From Chelatococcus reniformis (lineage in GTDB: Bacteria > Pseudomonadota > Alphaproteobacteria > Rhizobiales > Beijerinckiaceae), in contig NZ_BMGG01000006.1 in assembly GCF_014640075.1 (NCBI RefSeq), positions 104,175-168,174 on the forward strand: a stretch of DNA of 64,000 bases, in the 5' to 3' direction. Positions 9,571 to 18,359 of the stretch are shown here, in pieces. The first letter of the stretch is position 1, and each line of letters starts with the position of its first letter. The position numbers and the translations under genes were made by a program. The notes below the pieces were generated by a model. The model saw only the letters and a list, made by a program, of their open reading frames with translations, searched no databases and was not told where the DNA came from.

Positions 9571-10215
9571 TCAAGCCGCCTCAATCCAGGTGAACCGGAC
9601 GGGATAGCCCGCACCGGCGAGCAGATTCACTGTTTCGTAGAGTGGCAGGCCCACGACGTTCGTGTAGGAGCCGACGAGCTTGACCACGAACGTGCCGGCC
9701 AGCCCCTGGATGGCATAGCCGCCGGCCTTGCCGCGCCATTCGCCGGACCCGAGGTAACTCTCCAACTCGCCCCGTGAGAGGTTCTTCAGCCGCACCTTCG
9801 ATTCGACGACGCGCTCACGTGCGGCCCCACCGGGACCGACGATGCAGACCGCGGTGTGGACATGGTGAGTGCGGCCCGACAGCAGCCGCAGGCACGCGGC
9901 GGCATCGTCGAGAAGCTCCGGCTTGGGCAGAATGCGGCGACCGACAGAGACGACGGTATCGGCTGCAAGCGTGATGATCTGTTCCGGATCGGGGCGCGAC
10001 CGTGCGACTTCGCTCGCCACGCGGGCCTTCTCTTTGGCGACGCGCCGGGCATAGTCGCGCGGCCGCTCGCCACGCCGGGCGGTCTCGTCGATGTCCGCCG
10101 GCAGCAGCGCATCCGGCCGGATGCCTGCCTGCTCGAGGAGCGCCAGGCGCCGGGGCGACGCCGAGGCGAGCACCAGCGTGGGGCGCCACGCCTCGTCCGT
10201 CGCGGGCTCCGTCAC
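9571..10215 (-). CDS. maf: Maf-like nucleotide pyrophosphatase
   Basis: Hydrolyses non-canonical or methylated nucleoside triphosphates to monophosphates; linked to septum arrest in Bacillus. The 214-residue product carries the hallmark SASPRR at about 18-23, the DETARRGE substrate loop, and AADTVV with the catalytic Asp near 86. The start is decided by the ribosome site: aaggagg lies 9 bases before a GTG at 10215, giving a normal-length Maf. An ATG at 10374 in the same frame would add 53 low-complexity residues without a ribosome site, though the frame stays open that far. The 252 bp between this start and the end of pssA then contain no other gene. Confidence 0.9.
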   Translation of the reverse strand: MTEPATDEAWRPTLVLASASPRRLALLEQAGIRPDALLPADIDETARRGERPRDYARRVAKEKARVASEVARSRPDPEQIITLAADTVVSVGRRILPKPELLDDAAACLRLLSGRTHHVHTAVCIVGPGGAARERVVESKVRLKNLSRGELESYLGSGEWRGKAGGYAIQGLAGTFVVKLVGSYTNVVGLPLYETVNLLAGAGYPVRFTWIEAA

Positions 10216-10467
10216 TCCACGATACCTCCTTGCCGCGGACGCCGGCCGACCGGCGTCCTCCTTGCCTGTGTCGTGATCGGCGGGCGGGCCATCCGCGGCG
10301 GGCGAGCCACCGGGAAGCCAGCGCCGAAACCAGGGCGCTCCCTTCGCGGGCTCGAGGTTGCTACCATCGCTCATGGCATCCGATCCGAGATGCTTCGTAA
10401 ACCGTAGCCGCCGCAGGTGTCATGGTGTGGCCTTGCGTTCGACATGCACTCGTCCTGCCGCGCCAGA

Positions 10468-11361
10468 TCAGTCGACGCGCGGCTCGGCGGCATCGCCCGC
10501 ACCGCCAGGGCGGTCCGCCGGCGGCGTGCGCTCGCTCGGCGCGCTGCGCTCCACCTGGCTCGCAACGGCCGCCTCGCGGCGCTCACGCGCCCTGTAGGCG
10601 GCAACGCCGAACGGAAAATAGGCGAGATAGGCGATCGTGAGCACGGCCAGCACCTCGAAGGTGAAGCTCGCGAGCAGCGCCACGACCAGGACGCAGGCGA
10701 CGAACAGCGGCAGCACCCATTCGCGCGGAATGCGCCGGCCGAACGTCTTGCCCGCAAAGGTCGGTAGATTGCTCACCATCAGGAAGGCGATGGCGAGCAG
10801 GTAGACCATGATGACCGGAGCCATGTGCTGCGTCGGCAACCCGAGCAGATGCAGATAGACCGGCAGCAGGGCGGAGATGGCACCGGCCGGCGCCGCGAGG
10901 CCCACGAAATAGTCCTTCTTCCACTCGGGCCGAGCGGGATCGTCCAGCGAGACGTTGAAGCGAGCGAGCCGGAGCGCCGCGGCGACCGTGTAGACCAGCG
11001 CGACGATCCAGCCGATCGAGCGCAACTCATCGAGCGTGAACGTGTAGAGCAGCAACGCCGGCGCCACGCCGAAGTTGACGAAATCGGCCAGTGAGTCGAG
11101 CTCGGCGCCGAACCGGGAGGTGCCCTTCAGAAAGCGGGCCACGCGCCCGTCGACACCGTCGAGGATGGCAGCGATGACAATGGCGATGACCGCGGTGTCG
11201 AGCTTGCCCTCGATGCCGAGGCGAATGGCGCTCAGCCCCAGGCAGAGCGCGAACAGGGTGATGACATTGGGCACCAGCACCCGCAGCGGCACCGGCTGAA
11301 AGCCGCGCCGCCTGGGCTCCTCGCTGCCGTCCGGGGCGAAAGGCGGAAACAGATCGCTCAT
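10468..11361 (-). CDS. pssA: CDP-diacylglycerol--serine O-phosphatidyltransferase
   Basis: Makes phosphatidylserine from CDP-diacylglycerol and serine in the inner membrane. The CDP-alcohol phosphotransferase motif is perfect: Asp71-Gly72-x2-Ala75-Arg76-x8-Gly85-x3-Asp89-x3-Asp93. Around it are about eight membrane segments; the C-terminal 45 residues are hydrophilic and Pro/Ala/Glu-rich. This is the type II, membrane-embedded enzyme. ATG at 11361 is chosen; an alternative GTG at 11385 would overlap the psd stop as GTGA and add eight residues. It directly follows psd, so both steps of phosphatidylethanolamine synthesis are one transcript. Confidence 0.95.
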   Translation of the reverse strand: MSDLFPPFAPDGSEEPRRRGFQPVPLRVLVPNVITLFALCLGLSAIRLGIEGKLDTAVIAIVIAAILDGVDGRVARFLKGTSRFGAELDSLADFVNFGVAPALLLYTFTLDELRSIGWIVALVYTVAAALRLARFNVSLDDPARPEWKKDYFVGLAAPAGAISALLPVYLHLLGLPTQHMAPVIMVYLLAIAFLMVSNLPTFAGKTFGRRIPREWVLPLFVACVLVVALLASFTFEVLAVLTIAYLAYFPFGVAAYRARERREAAVASQVERSAPSERTPPADRPGGAGDAAEPRVD

Positions 11362-11381
11362 CGTGGGCACAGATCCCCGTG

Positions 11382-12080
11382 TCACTCGGCGTGGAACGCC
11401 CGCGGCGGCTCGCCGCCACGCAGGTCCGCCAGCACCGTTTCGCCGGCGACCGACCGTTGGTTCAGCCCGACGATCGCATGCACGCCGGCGGGCAGGTAGA
11501 CATCCACCCGCGAACCGAAGCGGATCAGGCCGAAACGCTCGCCCGCCGACACCGTATCACCTTGACGGACGAAGCCGACGATGCGCCGCGCCACCAGCCC
11601 GGCGATCTGAACCACACCAATCGGTACCTCGCCGGCATCGATGACCATGCCACTGCGCTCGTTGTCCTCGCTCGCCTTGTCCAGATCGGCGTTCAGGAAC
11701 AGCCCCGGCGTGTAGACGATGCGGGTGATGCGGCCGCTGACCGGAGCCCGATTCACGTGCACGTCGAAGACGTTCATGAAGATGGAGATGCGCAGCATCG
11801 GTGCGTGCCCCAGTTCCAGCTCCGGCGGCGGCAGGACCTCGGCGATGCTGCTGATGCGGCCGTCCGCCGGGGCGACGACGAGGCCGTCGCGCAACGGCGT
11901 GACCCGTGGCGGATCGCGAAAGAAGAAGCAGACCCACAGGGTGATGATCGCGCCGATCCAGCCCAGGGGCCCCCAAAGCTGGCCCAGCACCACGGCGATG
12001 GCCGCCGCGATGGCGATGAAGGGGTACCCCTCCTTGTGGATCGGGACGAGGCTCTCCCGGATCGACGTGACGACAGACAT
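11382..12080 (-). CDS. psd: Phosphatidylserine decarboxylase proenzyme
   Basis: Converts phosphatidylserine to phosphatidylethanolamine. 232 residues, the short (Psd-A, archaeal/alphaproteobacterial) form with two N-terminal membrane helices (about 21-55). [11 protein letters not shown] contains the self-cleavage site Gly189-Ser190; the Ser becomes the pyruvoyl cofactor of the small subunit. [13 protein letters not shown] (about 101-113) is the other strongly conserved block. The ATG is preceded by aaggatctcgc. It is the first gene of psd-pssA; upstream lies 320 bp of gene-free, hairpin-rich DNA. Confidence 0.95.
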   Translation of the reverse strand: MSVVTSIRESLVPIHKEGYPFIAIAAAIAVVLGQLWGPLGWIGAIITLWVCFFFRDPPRVTPLRDGLVVAPADGRISSIAEVLPPPELELGHAPMLRISIFMNVFDVHVNRAPVSGRITRIVYTPGLFLNADLDKASEDNERSGMVIDAGEVPIGVVQIAGLVARRIVGFVRQGDTVSAGERFGLIRFGSRVDVYLPAGVHAIVGLNQRSVAGETVLADLRGGEPPRAFHAE

Positions 12081-12108
12081 GCGAGATCCTTGCCGTGCGA
12101 GCGCTCCT

Positions 12109-12285
12109 GGAGCCTTTCCCGATCAGATGGATCATCTGATCGGTTAGAAATGCTCCAAGTCTCTGAATCTGGGGCGCTTCTCCTTGATCGGGTATTTCCA
12201 CCCGATCAAGGAGAAGCGCTCTGGCGCGCTTTGGGGTTGGGTGGACTCTCCCAAGCCCAAGGAAGCGTCCCGGATGCCAGAGCGC
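12109..12285. repeat. Composite palindromic intergenic element with three hairpins
   Basis: Three stem-loops in a row fill this gene-free stretch. The first is ccgatcagatg / catctgatcgg (12119-12143, 3-base loop). The second is a perfect 20-bp stem, arms 12174-12193 and 12200-12219, with a 6-base loop. The third is an imperfect long stem bounded by gcgctctggc (12216-12225) and gccagagcgc (12276-12285). The segment gctccaagtctct between the first two matches the joint of the family-A repeats at 34.3, 46.4 and 49.9 kb, so this is a diverged member. The remaining bases to 12401 hold no gene I can support. It lies between the divergent ends of psd (start) and the ABC exporter (stop), both on the minus strand. 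Confidence 0.75.
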
Positions 12286-12401
12286 ACGATATGTAGCCAA
12301 GGATGGCGGCGATGTCCCCATCCGCATGGCACCCAAACACGCGGCCGCGACGTCGCGGCCGTTCGACCGCCGCGCAAGGCCTGCCAAATCGGGCGAGCCA
12401 G

Positions 12402-14372
12402 TCAGACGGCCGCGCTCGCCATGTGCTCCAATTGTGACGCCGGCGAGCCGTCGGCGCCAGCACGGGCGTCAGTGAACGTCTCGTCGAGCGCGGCCTCGCT
12501 CTGCTTCAGCGTCTCGCGTGCCGCCTCGGCCTGGCGCTGCCTGCTCCAGAGCGCGGCGTAGATCCCCTGCCGCGCGATCAAAGCCGGATGGCTGCCGCGC
12601 TCCACCACCCGCCCCTTGTCGAGGACGAGGATCTCATCGGCGTTGACCACCGTGGAGAGCCGGTGGGCGATGACCAGCGTGGTGCGGCCGCGGCTGATGC
12701 GCTCGAGCGCATCCTGAATCTCCCGTTCGGTGAAGCTGTCGAGCGCCGACGTGGCCTCGTCGAGGATCAGGATGGGCGGCGCCTTGAGGATGGTGCGGGC
12801 GATCGCGACGCGCTGCTTCTCGCCGCCCGACAGCTTCAGGCCGCGCTCGCCGACCGGCGTCTCGTAGCCCTGCGGCAGCGAGGCGATGATGCGGTCGATC
12901 TGGGCCAGACGCGCCGCCGCCTCGACCTGGTCCTTCGTCGCGTCCCAGCGCCCGTAGCGGATATTGTAGGCGATGGTGTCGTTGAACAGCACTGTATCCT
13001 GCGGCACCATGCCGATCGCCGCGCGCAGGCTCGCCTGCGACACGGCCGCGATGTCCTGGCCGTCGATGGTGATGCGTCCAGAGCTCGGCTCGTAGAAGCG
13101 GTAGAGCAGCCGGGAGATGGTCGACTTGCCGGCGCCGGAGGGACCGACGATGGCCACCGTGCGGCCGGCCGGCACCTCGAAGCTCACACCCCTTAGGATC
13201 TCGCGACCGGGGACGTAGCCGAAGCGCACATCCTCGAAGCGCACGGCACCGTCCGCCACCGCGAGCGCCGGAGCACCGGGACGATCCTCGATCTCGGGGT
13301 GCTGCGCCAGCACGGTGAACATCTGCTCGATGTCGATCAGCGCCTGCTTGATCTCGCGATAGATCATGCCGAGGAAGTTCAGGGGGATCGACAGCTGGAT
13401 CAGCATGGCATTGATCATGACGAAGCCGCCCACCGTGGTGTGACCCGCCATCACGTCCCTGGCCGCCAGCGCCATGGCCGCCGCGAGCCCGAGCGTGAAG
13501 ATCACCACCTGGCCGGCGTTCAGCACGGCGAGCGAGGTATAGGTCTGCACACTTGCCTGCTCGTAGCGTGCCATCGACCGGTCGTAACGCTCGGTCTCAC
13601 GCGCCTCGGCGCCGAAGTATTTGACCGTCTCGAAGTTGAGCAGGGAATCGACCGCCTTGCTCTGCGCCTCCGTGTCGGAATCGTTCATGCGGCGGCGGAT
13701 CGAGATCCGCCATTCGGTGGCACGGTAGGTGAAGCCAAGGTAGGCGACGATCATGACGATCACGATGGCCGCATAACGCCAGTCGAACTGAAGGTAGAGC
13801 ACGGCCATGACCAGCGCGAATTCCACGATGGTCGGCAGCAGCTGCAGGACGAACAGGCGCGTCAGTTCCTCGATGCCGGTGCGGCCGCGCTCCAGCACGC
13901 GCGTCAGGCCACCGGTCTTGCGCTCCAGATGGAAGCGCAGGGACAATTGGTGCATGTGCGCGAAGGTCTGCATGGCGAGCCGCCGCACGGCAGCCATCGC
14001 CACCTTGGCGAACACCGCATCGCGGATCTGGGTGAGCACCGCCATCAGGACGCGCGTCGCGCCGTAGATCAGTGTCAGCGCGACGGGTGCCTGCCAAAGC
14101 CAGGCATGGTTGCCGGACGCCAGCGGCGCGTCGCCCGCCAGCGCATCGGTCGCCCATTTGAAGGTGTAGGGCATCCCGACGGTAACGAGCTTCGCCGCCA
14201 GGATGAGGGCGGTCGCCACGTAGATGCGGAGCTTGAGGTCGCGCCGATCCGCCGGCGGCCAGATGAAGGGCCAGAGCCGGCGGCCGGTGGAGATCAGGTC
14301 GCCGCCCGGGCCGCGCCGAGCGCCGCCCGCCGGCGGGCCCTTGTCCAGCGCGCCGTTTGTCGCCAATGACAT
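12402..14372 (-). CDS. Atm1/HMT1-type ABC exporter (permease-ATPase half transporter)
   Basis: 656 residues in one chain: six-helix ABC type-1 membrane domain (about 50-350), then an ATPase domain. Walker A GPSGAGKST is near residue 409, signature LSGGEKQR near 512, Walker B ILILDEATS near 532, then the IAHRLS switch histidine. Sequence features such as KWATDALAG, FHLERKTGGL and NFETVKYFGAE are hallmarks of the Atm1/ABCB7 group, which exports glutathione-linked sulfur or metal adducts across the inner membrane. ATG at 14372 (MSLATNG) is taken rather than one 18 codons upstream. Possible link to glutathione metabolism, as a glutathione reductase and a GST are encoded elsewhere in the window. 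Confidence 0.93.
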   Translation of the reverse strand: MSLATNGALDKGPPAGGARRGPGGDLISTGRRLWPFIWPPADRRDLKLRIYVATALILAAKLVTVGMPYTFKWATDALAGDAPLASGNHAWLWQAPVALTLIYGATRVLMAVLTQIRDAVFAKVAMAAVRRLAMQTFAHMHQLSLRFHLERKTGGLTRVLERGRTGIEELTRLFVLQLLPTIVEFALVMAVLYLQFDWRYAAIVIVMIVAYLGFTYRATEWRISIRRRMNDSDTEAQSKAVDSLLNFETVKYFGAEARETERYDRSMARYEQASVQTYTSLAVLNAGQVVIFTLGLAAAMALAARDVMAGHTTVGGFVMINAMLIQLSIPLNFLGMIYREIKQALIDIEQMFTVLAQHPEIEDRPGAPALAVADGAVRFEDVRFGYVPGREILRGVSFEVPAGRTVAIVGPSGAGKSTISRLLYRFYEPSSGRITIDGQDIAAVSQASLRAAIGMVPQDTVLFNDTIAYNIRYGRWDATKDQVEAAARLAQIDRIIASLPQGYETPVGERGLKLSGGEKQRVAIARTILKAPPILILDEATSALDSFTEREIQDALERISRGRTTLVIAHRLSTVVNADEILVLDKGRVVERGSHPALIARQGIYAALWSRQRQAEAARETLKQSEAALDETFTDARAGADGSPASQLEHMASAAV

Positions 14373-14477
14373 CAGAACGTTCCAGGGGAAAAATCGTCTC
14401 TTATATAGGCGTGGTACAGCTGCCATGCACCCCGCCGCGCCCGCGGGGGCCGCATGCGCGCGGCGACCAGGACCGTC

Positions 14478-15644
14478 TCAGAGCCGGCCTTCGCTCGGCA
14501 GTACGAATACCTGGCCGGGATAGATGCGGTGGGGGTTGGCGATCTGGTCCCGATTGGCCTTGTAGATCGTCGTGTACCGCTGCCCGATGCGGTAGACCTC
14601 GCGGCTGATGCGCCAGAGGCTGTCGCCGCGAGCGACCATACGAGTGTTGACGCCGTCAACCACGGTGCTGGCGTCGGCCTCGCGGTCGGCCCGGGCAGGG
14701 GCCACCGCCGGCGCTCCGAACGCCGTCGTCGCGCTCTCACCGTTTTCGCTCTCTATGCCGTGACCGTCGCGCCCGAGTGGCCGGGCGGCGACCGCGGCGG
14801 GCATGGTGAACGGCACTTCGGCGCGCGAGCGTACCTCGCCGATGCCGCGCGTGACGTCGTCGAGGCGCACGCTGTAGGATCCGGGCTTGACGCCGCCCTT
14901 CACCGCGAAGCTCACCTGACCGTCGCTGCGCGCGACGGCGGAGGCGAGATAGGCGTCGTTGAGATAGAGCCGGACCGAGGCGCCCGGCGGCGCCCGGCCG
15001 ACCACGAACAGGCTGCCGTTGGCCTCCGCCTCGGCCAGCTCGATCGTGATCGGCGCGGCGGTGCCGTTCGACGAGGGCTCGGCCAGCGGGTTGGACAGCA
15101 GCGCCGTGGGCTTGCCCGGGGTGACGAGGGCCACCAGCGGCGGCCCGCTCGGCTTGACGGTCACGCCGACGATCTGCGACGACGCGCGGCGCGCGCCGCT
15201 GCTCGTGCGCGCCCGCAGCGTGAGCTCATACTCGCCGACGGGCAGCGCCGGCGTCGTGATGGCGAAGGCGCCCTCCGCATCGGCGACCGCCCGCTCGACC
15301 ACCACGCCGTTGCGCAGCAGCTCGACCGTCGACCTCGGGGCGGCGCGTCCGGCGATGACCGCTTCACCATTGGGCTCGACGCGGACGACATCGAACACCG
15401 GCTGTGACGGATCCGGCGCACCGGCCGCGGCTGGCGGCGGAACGGTGAGGGCGCCGCCGGGCGCAGGCTTTGCCGTGGCCGCGGTAGAGGGCTGCGCTCG
15501 CATCCCGTCCACACCGACAGAGGAGCGGAGTGCCGCGGGCCACGGCAGATGCGGCCGCAGCGGCCCCAGCGCCAGGATGGCGGCGGCGAACCCCACCATG
15601 GCCAAAATCACCAGCGCTGTTCTGTCCCACCGTACAGCTGTCAT
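14478..15644 (-). CDS. Membrane-anchored LysM protein with Ig-like repeats
   Basis: 388 residues. One N-terminal membrane helix (about 9-29), then a long Ala/Pro-rich linker, two or three beta-rich Ig-like units (RVEPNGEAVIAG...; GSLFVVGRAPPGASVRLYLN...), and a C-terminal LysM domain (RGDSLWRISREVYRIGQRY, then NPHRIYPGQVFVLP). The LysM fold binds peptidoglycan, so the protein probably spans the periplasm from the inner membrane to the cell wall. This architecture is common in Hyphomicrobiales, but I know of no assigned function. ATG at 15644 immediately precedes the membrane helix; an upstream in-frame ATG at 15725 adds 27 polar residues. Confidence 0.85.
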   Translation of the reverse strand: MTAVRWDRTALVILAMVGFAAAILALGPLRPHLPWPAALRSSVGVDGMRAQPSTAATAKPAPGGALTVPPPAAAGAPDPSQPVFDVVRVEPNGEAVIAGRAAPRSTVELLRNGVVVERAVADAEGAFAITTPALPVGEYELTLRARTSSGARRASSQIVGVTVKPSGPPLVALVTPGKPTALLSNPLAEPSSNGTAAPITIELAEAEANGSLFVVGRAPPGASVRLYLNDAYLASAVARSDGQVSFAVKGGVKPGSYSVRLDDVTRGIGEVRSRAEVPFTMPAAVAARPLGRDGHGIESENGESATTAFGAPAVAPARADREADASTVVDGVNTRMVARGDSLWRISREVYRIGQRYTTIYKANRDQIANPHRIYPGQVFVLPSEGRL

Positions 15645-15903
15645 CGAGAAGCGCTTTGATTGCTCGTGCGTTGTGTCGGGATTCGATCCCGGGCCCTGCG
15701 TTTCAGGTCTGGAACTCGCGATCAAGTTTCTGATTCTAGTACTTTTTCTGGTTTGAAGCGGTGCCTGCGAATGGTATGAAGCGGATCGGACCGGTCACAC
15801 TGACAGTCCGCTCGAGAGCGCATTCACCTTAGCGTCGTCCACGCCTTCTCCCAAGACGGCCGGGCGCCCCACTTTAGAACATGATCTCATGCATGGATTG
15901 TGA

Positions 15904-16599
15904 ATGAGGTTTATAGACAATACGCATAAAGCGGCACTGCCCTCCCCTTCCCAGACCCATCCCGGAGCGCCAGCGGCGCCCGACGCCGCGGCTGCAATCA
16001 AATCCGTTTGCGTTTACTGCGGCTCCGGCACGGGACGGCACCCGGACTTCATGGAGGCGGCGCGCACGCTGGGCCGCCGCATGGCCGAACAGGGGCTCGC
16101 CCTCGTCTACGGAGGCGGCAACATCGGCCTGATGGGCGAGATCGCCCGATCCGTGATCGATCACGGTGGCCACGTCACCGGCATTATCCCGGAGTTCCTG
16201 AAGGCCCGCGAGGTCATGCTGCAGGACGCCCAGGAGACCGTCGTCGTCGCCGACATGCACACCCGCAAGCGCATGATGTATGAGCGCGCCGACGCCTTCG
16301 TGGCGCTGCCCGGCGGTATTGGCACCCTGGAGGAGCTCATCGAGCAGCTGACCTGGGCCCAGCTCGGACAGCACAGCAAGCCGATCCTCGTGCTCAACAC
16401 CCGGGGCTTCTGGCGGCCGCTCCTCGTTCTCGTCGAGCACATGCGCGACAATGGTTTCATCCGGCCCGGGCTCGAGGTCAGCTACGGCGTGGTGGACGAT
16501 GTCGAGGATGTCATCCCGGCGCTCAAGGCCCAGGCCAACGGCATGGCCTACGCGGGCCGTGAGGGTCGGACCGACCCGCTGATCGGCCAGCGCTTCTGA
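15904..16599 (+). CDS. LOG-family protein (TIGR00730, nucleotide 5'-monophosphate phosphoribohydrolase-like)
   Basis: 231 residues with the two defining LOG motifs: GGGNIGLMG (70-78) and PGGIGTLEE (about 136-144). The family hydrolyses N6-modified or plain purine 5'-monophosphates to base plus ribose 5-phosphate; plant and some bacterial members activate cytokinins, but in most bacteria the role is nucleotide housekeeping. A Rossmann-like core begins at SVCVYCGSG (about 34), after a 30-residue low-complexity N-terminus, so a later start is possible although no better in-frame ATG is seen. The short upstream region contains the ctcatgcatg motif and no strong ribosome site. Confidence 0.9.
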   Translation: MRFIDNTHKAALPSPSQTHPGAPAAPDAAAAIKSVCVYCGSGTGRHPDFMEAARTLGRRMAEQGLALVYGGGNIGLMGEIARSVIDHGGHVTGIIPEFLKAREVMLQDAQETVVVADMHTRKRMMYERADAFVALPGGIGTLEELIEQLTWAQLGQHSKPILVLNTRGFWRPLLVLVEHMRDNGFIRPGLEVSYGVVDDVEDVIPALKAQANGMAYAGREGRTDPLIGQRF

Positions 16600-16849
16600 G
16601 GCAGGCGCACGCGGCGGGCCGCTGGCCGCCCGCGGCGATTGGTATCATGGCGGAATCGCCGGCGTGGGCGGGAAGGCGCTTCACAAAGCTTGCCCGGCCG
16701 CTCTATTGCGCTGTCCGCGCCGGCCCGGCCCCTTGCGGGCCGCCGGGCGCCCTCATCCCCCAGCCGTCTTGCGCCTTCCGATCGCTGAGCCGGCGGCCAG
16801 CTCTGCGGAATACGCGTTGGATACGGAATTCGCTTTCGGGAGTACGCTC

Positions 16850-18106
16850 ATGAGATCGCTGCTGACGCGCTGTCTGGCGCTCGGCCTCGCCGGCCTGGCG
16901 GCCACCGCCGGGGCACAGGCACAGGATGCGGCCAAGCCGGTCGCCATCGCCGTCTTGAATGACAAGAGCTCGGTCTTCTCCGACGCGGGCGGCGTCGGCT
17001 CCGTCATCGCGGCCCAGCTCGCCATCGACGATCTCGGCGGCAAGGTGCTCGGACAGCCGGTGAAGCTGCTTGCGCCCGATCACCAGAACAAGACCGACCT
17101 CGGCGCCTCGCTCGCGCGCCAGCTCTACGACCAGGAGGGCGTCGACGCCCTCTTCGACATCGGCAATTCGGCGATCTCGCTAGCCGTGCAGGATATCGCC
17201 CGCGAGCGCGGCAAGATCGTCGTGCACTCGGGCTCGGCGACGGCCGAAGTCTTCGGCAAGGCCTGCTCGCCGACCGGCGCGATGTGGCTCTACGATACCT
17301 ACTCGCTGGCGCAGGGCCTTGCCCGGTCGATCGTCGAGCAGGGAGGCAAGACCTGGTACTTCATCACGGCCGACTATGCCTTCGGTCACGCCATGCAGAA
17401 CGAGGTGACCAAGATCGTCGACTCGCTCGGCGGCAAGGTCGTGGGGTCGGTCCGCCATCCGGTCGGCACCATGGACTTCTCGTCGTTCCTCCTGCAGGCC
17501 CAAGGTTCGGGCGCCCAGATCGTTGCGCTCGCCAACGCCTCCGGCGATACCGTCACCAGCCTGAAGCAGGCCCGCGAGTTCCAGGTCGGCGAAGGCGACC
17601 AGAAGCTCGCCGTGCTGATCTTCTATCTCACCTCGGTCCACTCCCTCGGCGCCAAGGCCACCCAGGGCGTGCAGTACCTGACCGGCTACTACTGGGACAA
17701 CGACGACGCCAGCCGCGCCTTCGGCAAGCGTTTCGCCGAGAAGCACGGCGGGCGCATGCCGACCCAGGCGCAGGCGGCGGTCTACAGCGCCGTGCGCCAC
17801 TACCTGCGCGCGGTGGAAGCTGCCAAGTCCCACGATGGGCTGACCGTGATGCGCAAGATGAAGGAGATGCCGGTCGACGACTTCTTCGCCCCGGGCGCCA
17901 CGGTTCGCCCCGACGGCCGGCTCATGAACGACATGCTGCTCGCCGAGGTGAAGGCGCCCGAGGACGTGAAGCAGGGCTGGGATCTGCTGAAGATCAAGCA
18001 GAAGGTGAAGGCGGCGGACATCATGCGCCCGATCGCCGATGGCGGCTGCACCCGCCTCGATCCGCCCCAGGCCGCGGGCACCGCACCGGCGGCACCGGCG
18101 AAGTAA
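16850..18106 (+). CDS. ABC transporter periplasmic substrate-binding protein (branched-chain amino acid type)
   Basis: 418 residues with a clear signal peptide (MRSLLTRCLALGLAGLAATAGAQAQ). The mature part has the two-lobe type I periplasmic binding fold of the LivJ group: VAIAVLNDKSSVFSD at the start, YDQEGVDALFDIGNSAISLAV, the WYFITADYAFGHAMQ block near residue 180, and AFGKRFAEKHGGRMP near 290. No permease or ATPase gene is next to it, so it is an orphan. A paralogue lies at 40641-41864 with the same block order. ATG at 16850 was chosen by the signal peptide; the frame is open upstream to 16664. A 41-bp hairpin array follows the stop codon. Confidence 0.9.
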   Translation: MRSLLTRCLALGLAGLAATAGAQAQDAAKPVAIAVLNDKSSVFSDAGGVGSVIAAQLAIDDLGGKVLGQPVKLLAPDHQNKTDLGASLARQLYDQEGVDALFDIGNSAISLAVQDIARERGKIVVHSGSATAEVFGKACSPTGAMWLYDTYSLAQGLARSIVEQGGKTWYFITADYAFGHAMQNEVTKIVDSLGGKVVGSVRHPVGTMDFSSFLLQAQGSGAQIVALANASGDTVTSLKQAREFQVGEGDQKLAVLIFYLTSVHSLGAKATQGVQYLTGYYWDNDDASRAFGKRFAEKHGGRMPTQAQAAVYSAVRHYLRAVEAAKSHDGLTVMRKMKEMPVDDFFAPGATVRPDGRLMNDMLLAEVKAPEDVKQGWDLLKIKQKVKAADIMRPIADGGCTRLDPPQAAGTAPAAPAK

Positions 18107-18119
18107 GCGTGCCCTGTCC

Positions 18120-18340
18120 CGCCGGCGAGCCGGCGGGACATTCTCTTGTCAGGAGCTGCCCGCCGGCGAGCCGGCGGGACATTCTCTTGTCAGGAGCTGC
18201 CCGCCGGCGAGCCGGCGGGACATTTTCTTGTCAGGAGCTGCCCGCCGGCGAGCCGGCGGGACATTTTCTTGTCAGGAGCTGCCCGCCGGCGAGCCGGCGG
18301 GACATTCTCGTCAGGAGCTGCCCGCCGGCGGGCCGGCGGA
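18120..18340. repeat. 41-bp tandem hairpin array between convergent genes
   Basis: Five copies of a 41-bp unit plus a partial sixth. Units start at 18120, 18161, 18202, 18243 and 18284; the last full one is 39 bp (a 2-base deletion) and the remnant starts at 18323. Each unit holds the palindrome cccgccggcgagccggcggg followed by acattctcttgtc or acattttcttgtc and caggagctgc. Unit length is not a multiple of three, and all frames are full of chance open frames, so it is not coding. It separates the convergent stops of the binding-protein gene (18106) and cimA (18360). The hairpin plus T-rich tail suggests a multiplied transcription terminator. Confidence 0.93.
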
Positions 18341-18359
18341 CTCGCGACGAACCTGACGA

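Noticed and set aside
12184-12561. 125-residue plus-strand frame through the hairpin region
   Set aside because: It crosses the palindromic element and the end of the ABC exporter gene in antisense, with no ribosome site or recognisable domain.
18120-18340. Tandem array considered as a CRISPR
   Set aside because: There are no unique spacers: the whole 41-bp unit repeats, so it is a simple tandem repeat.
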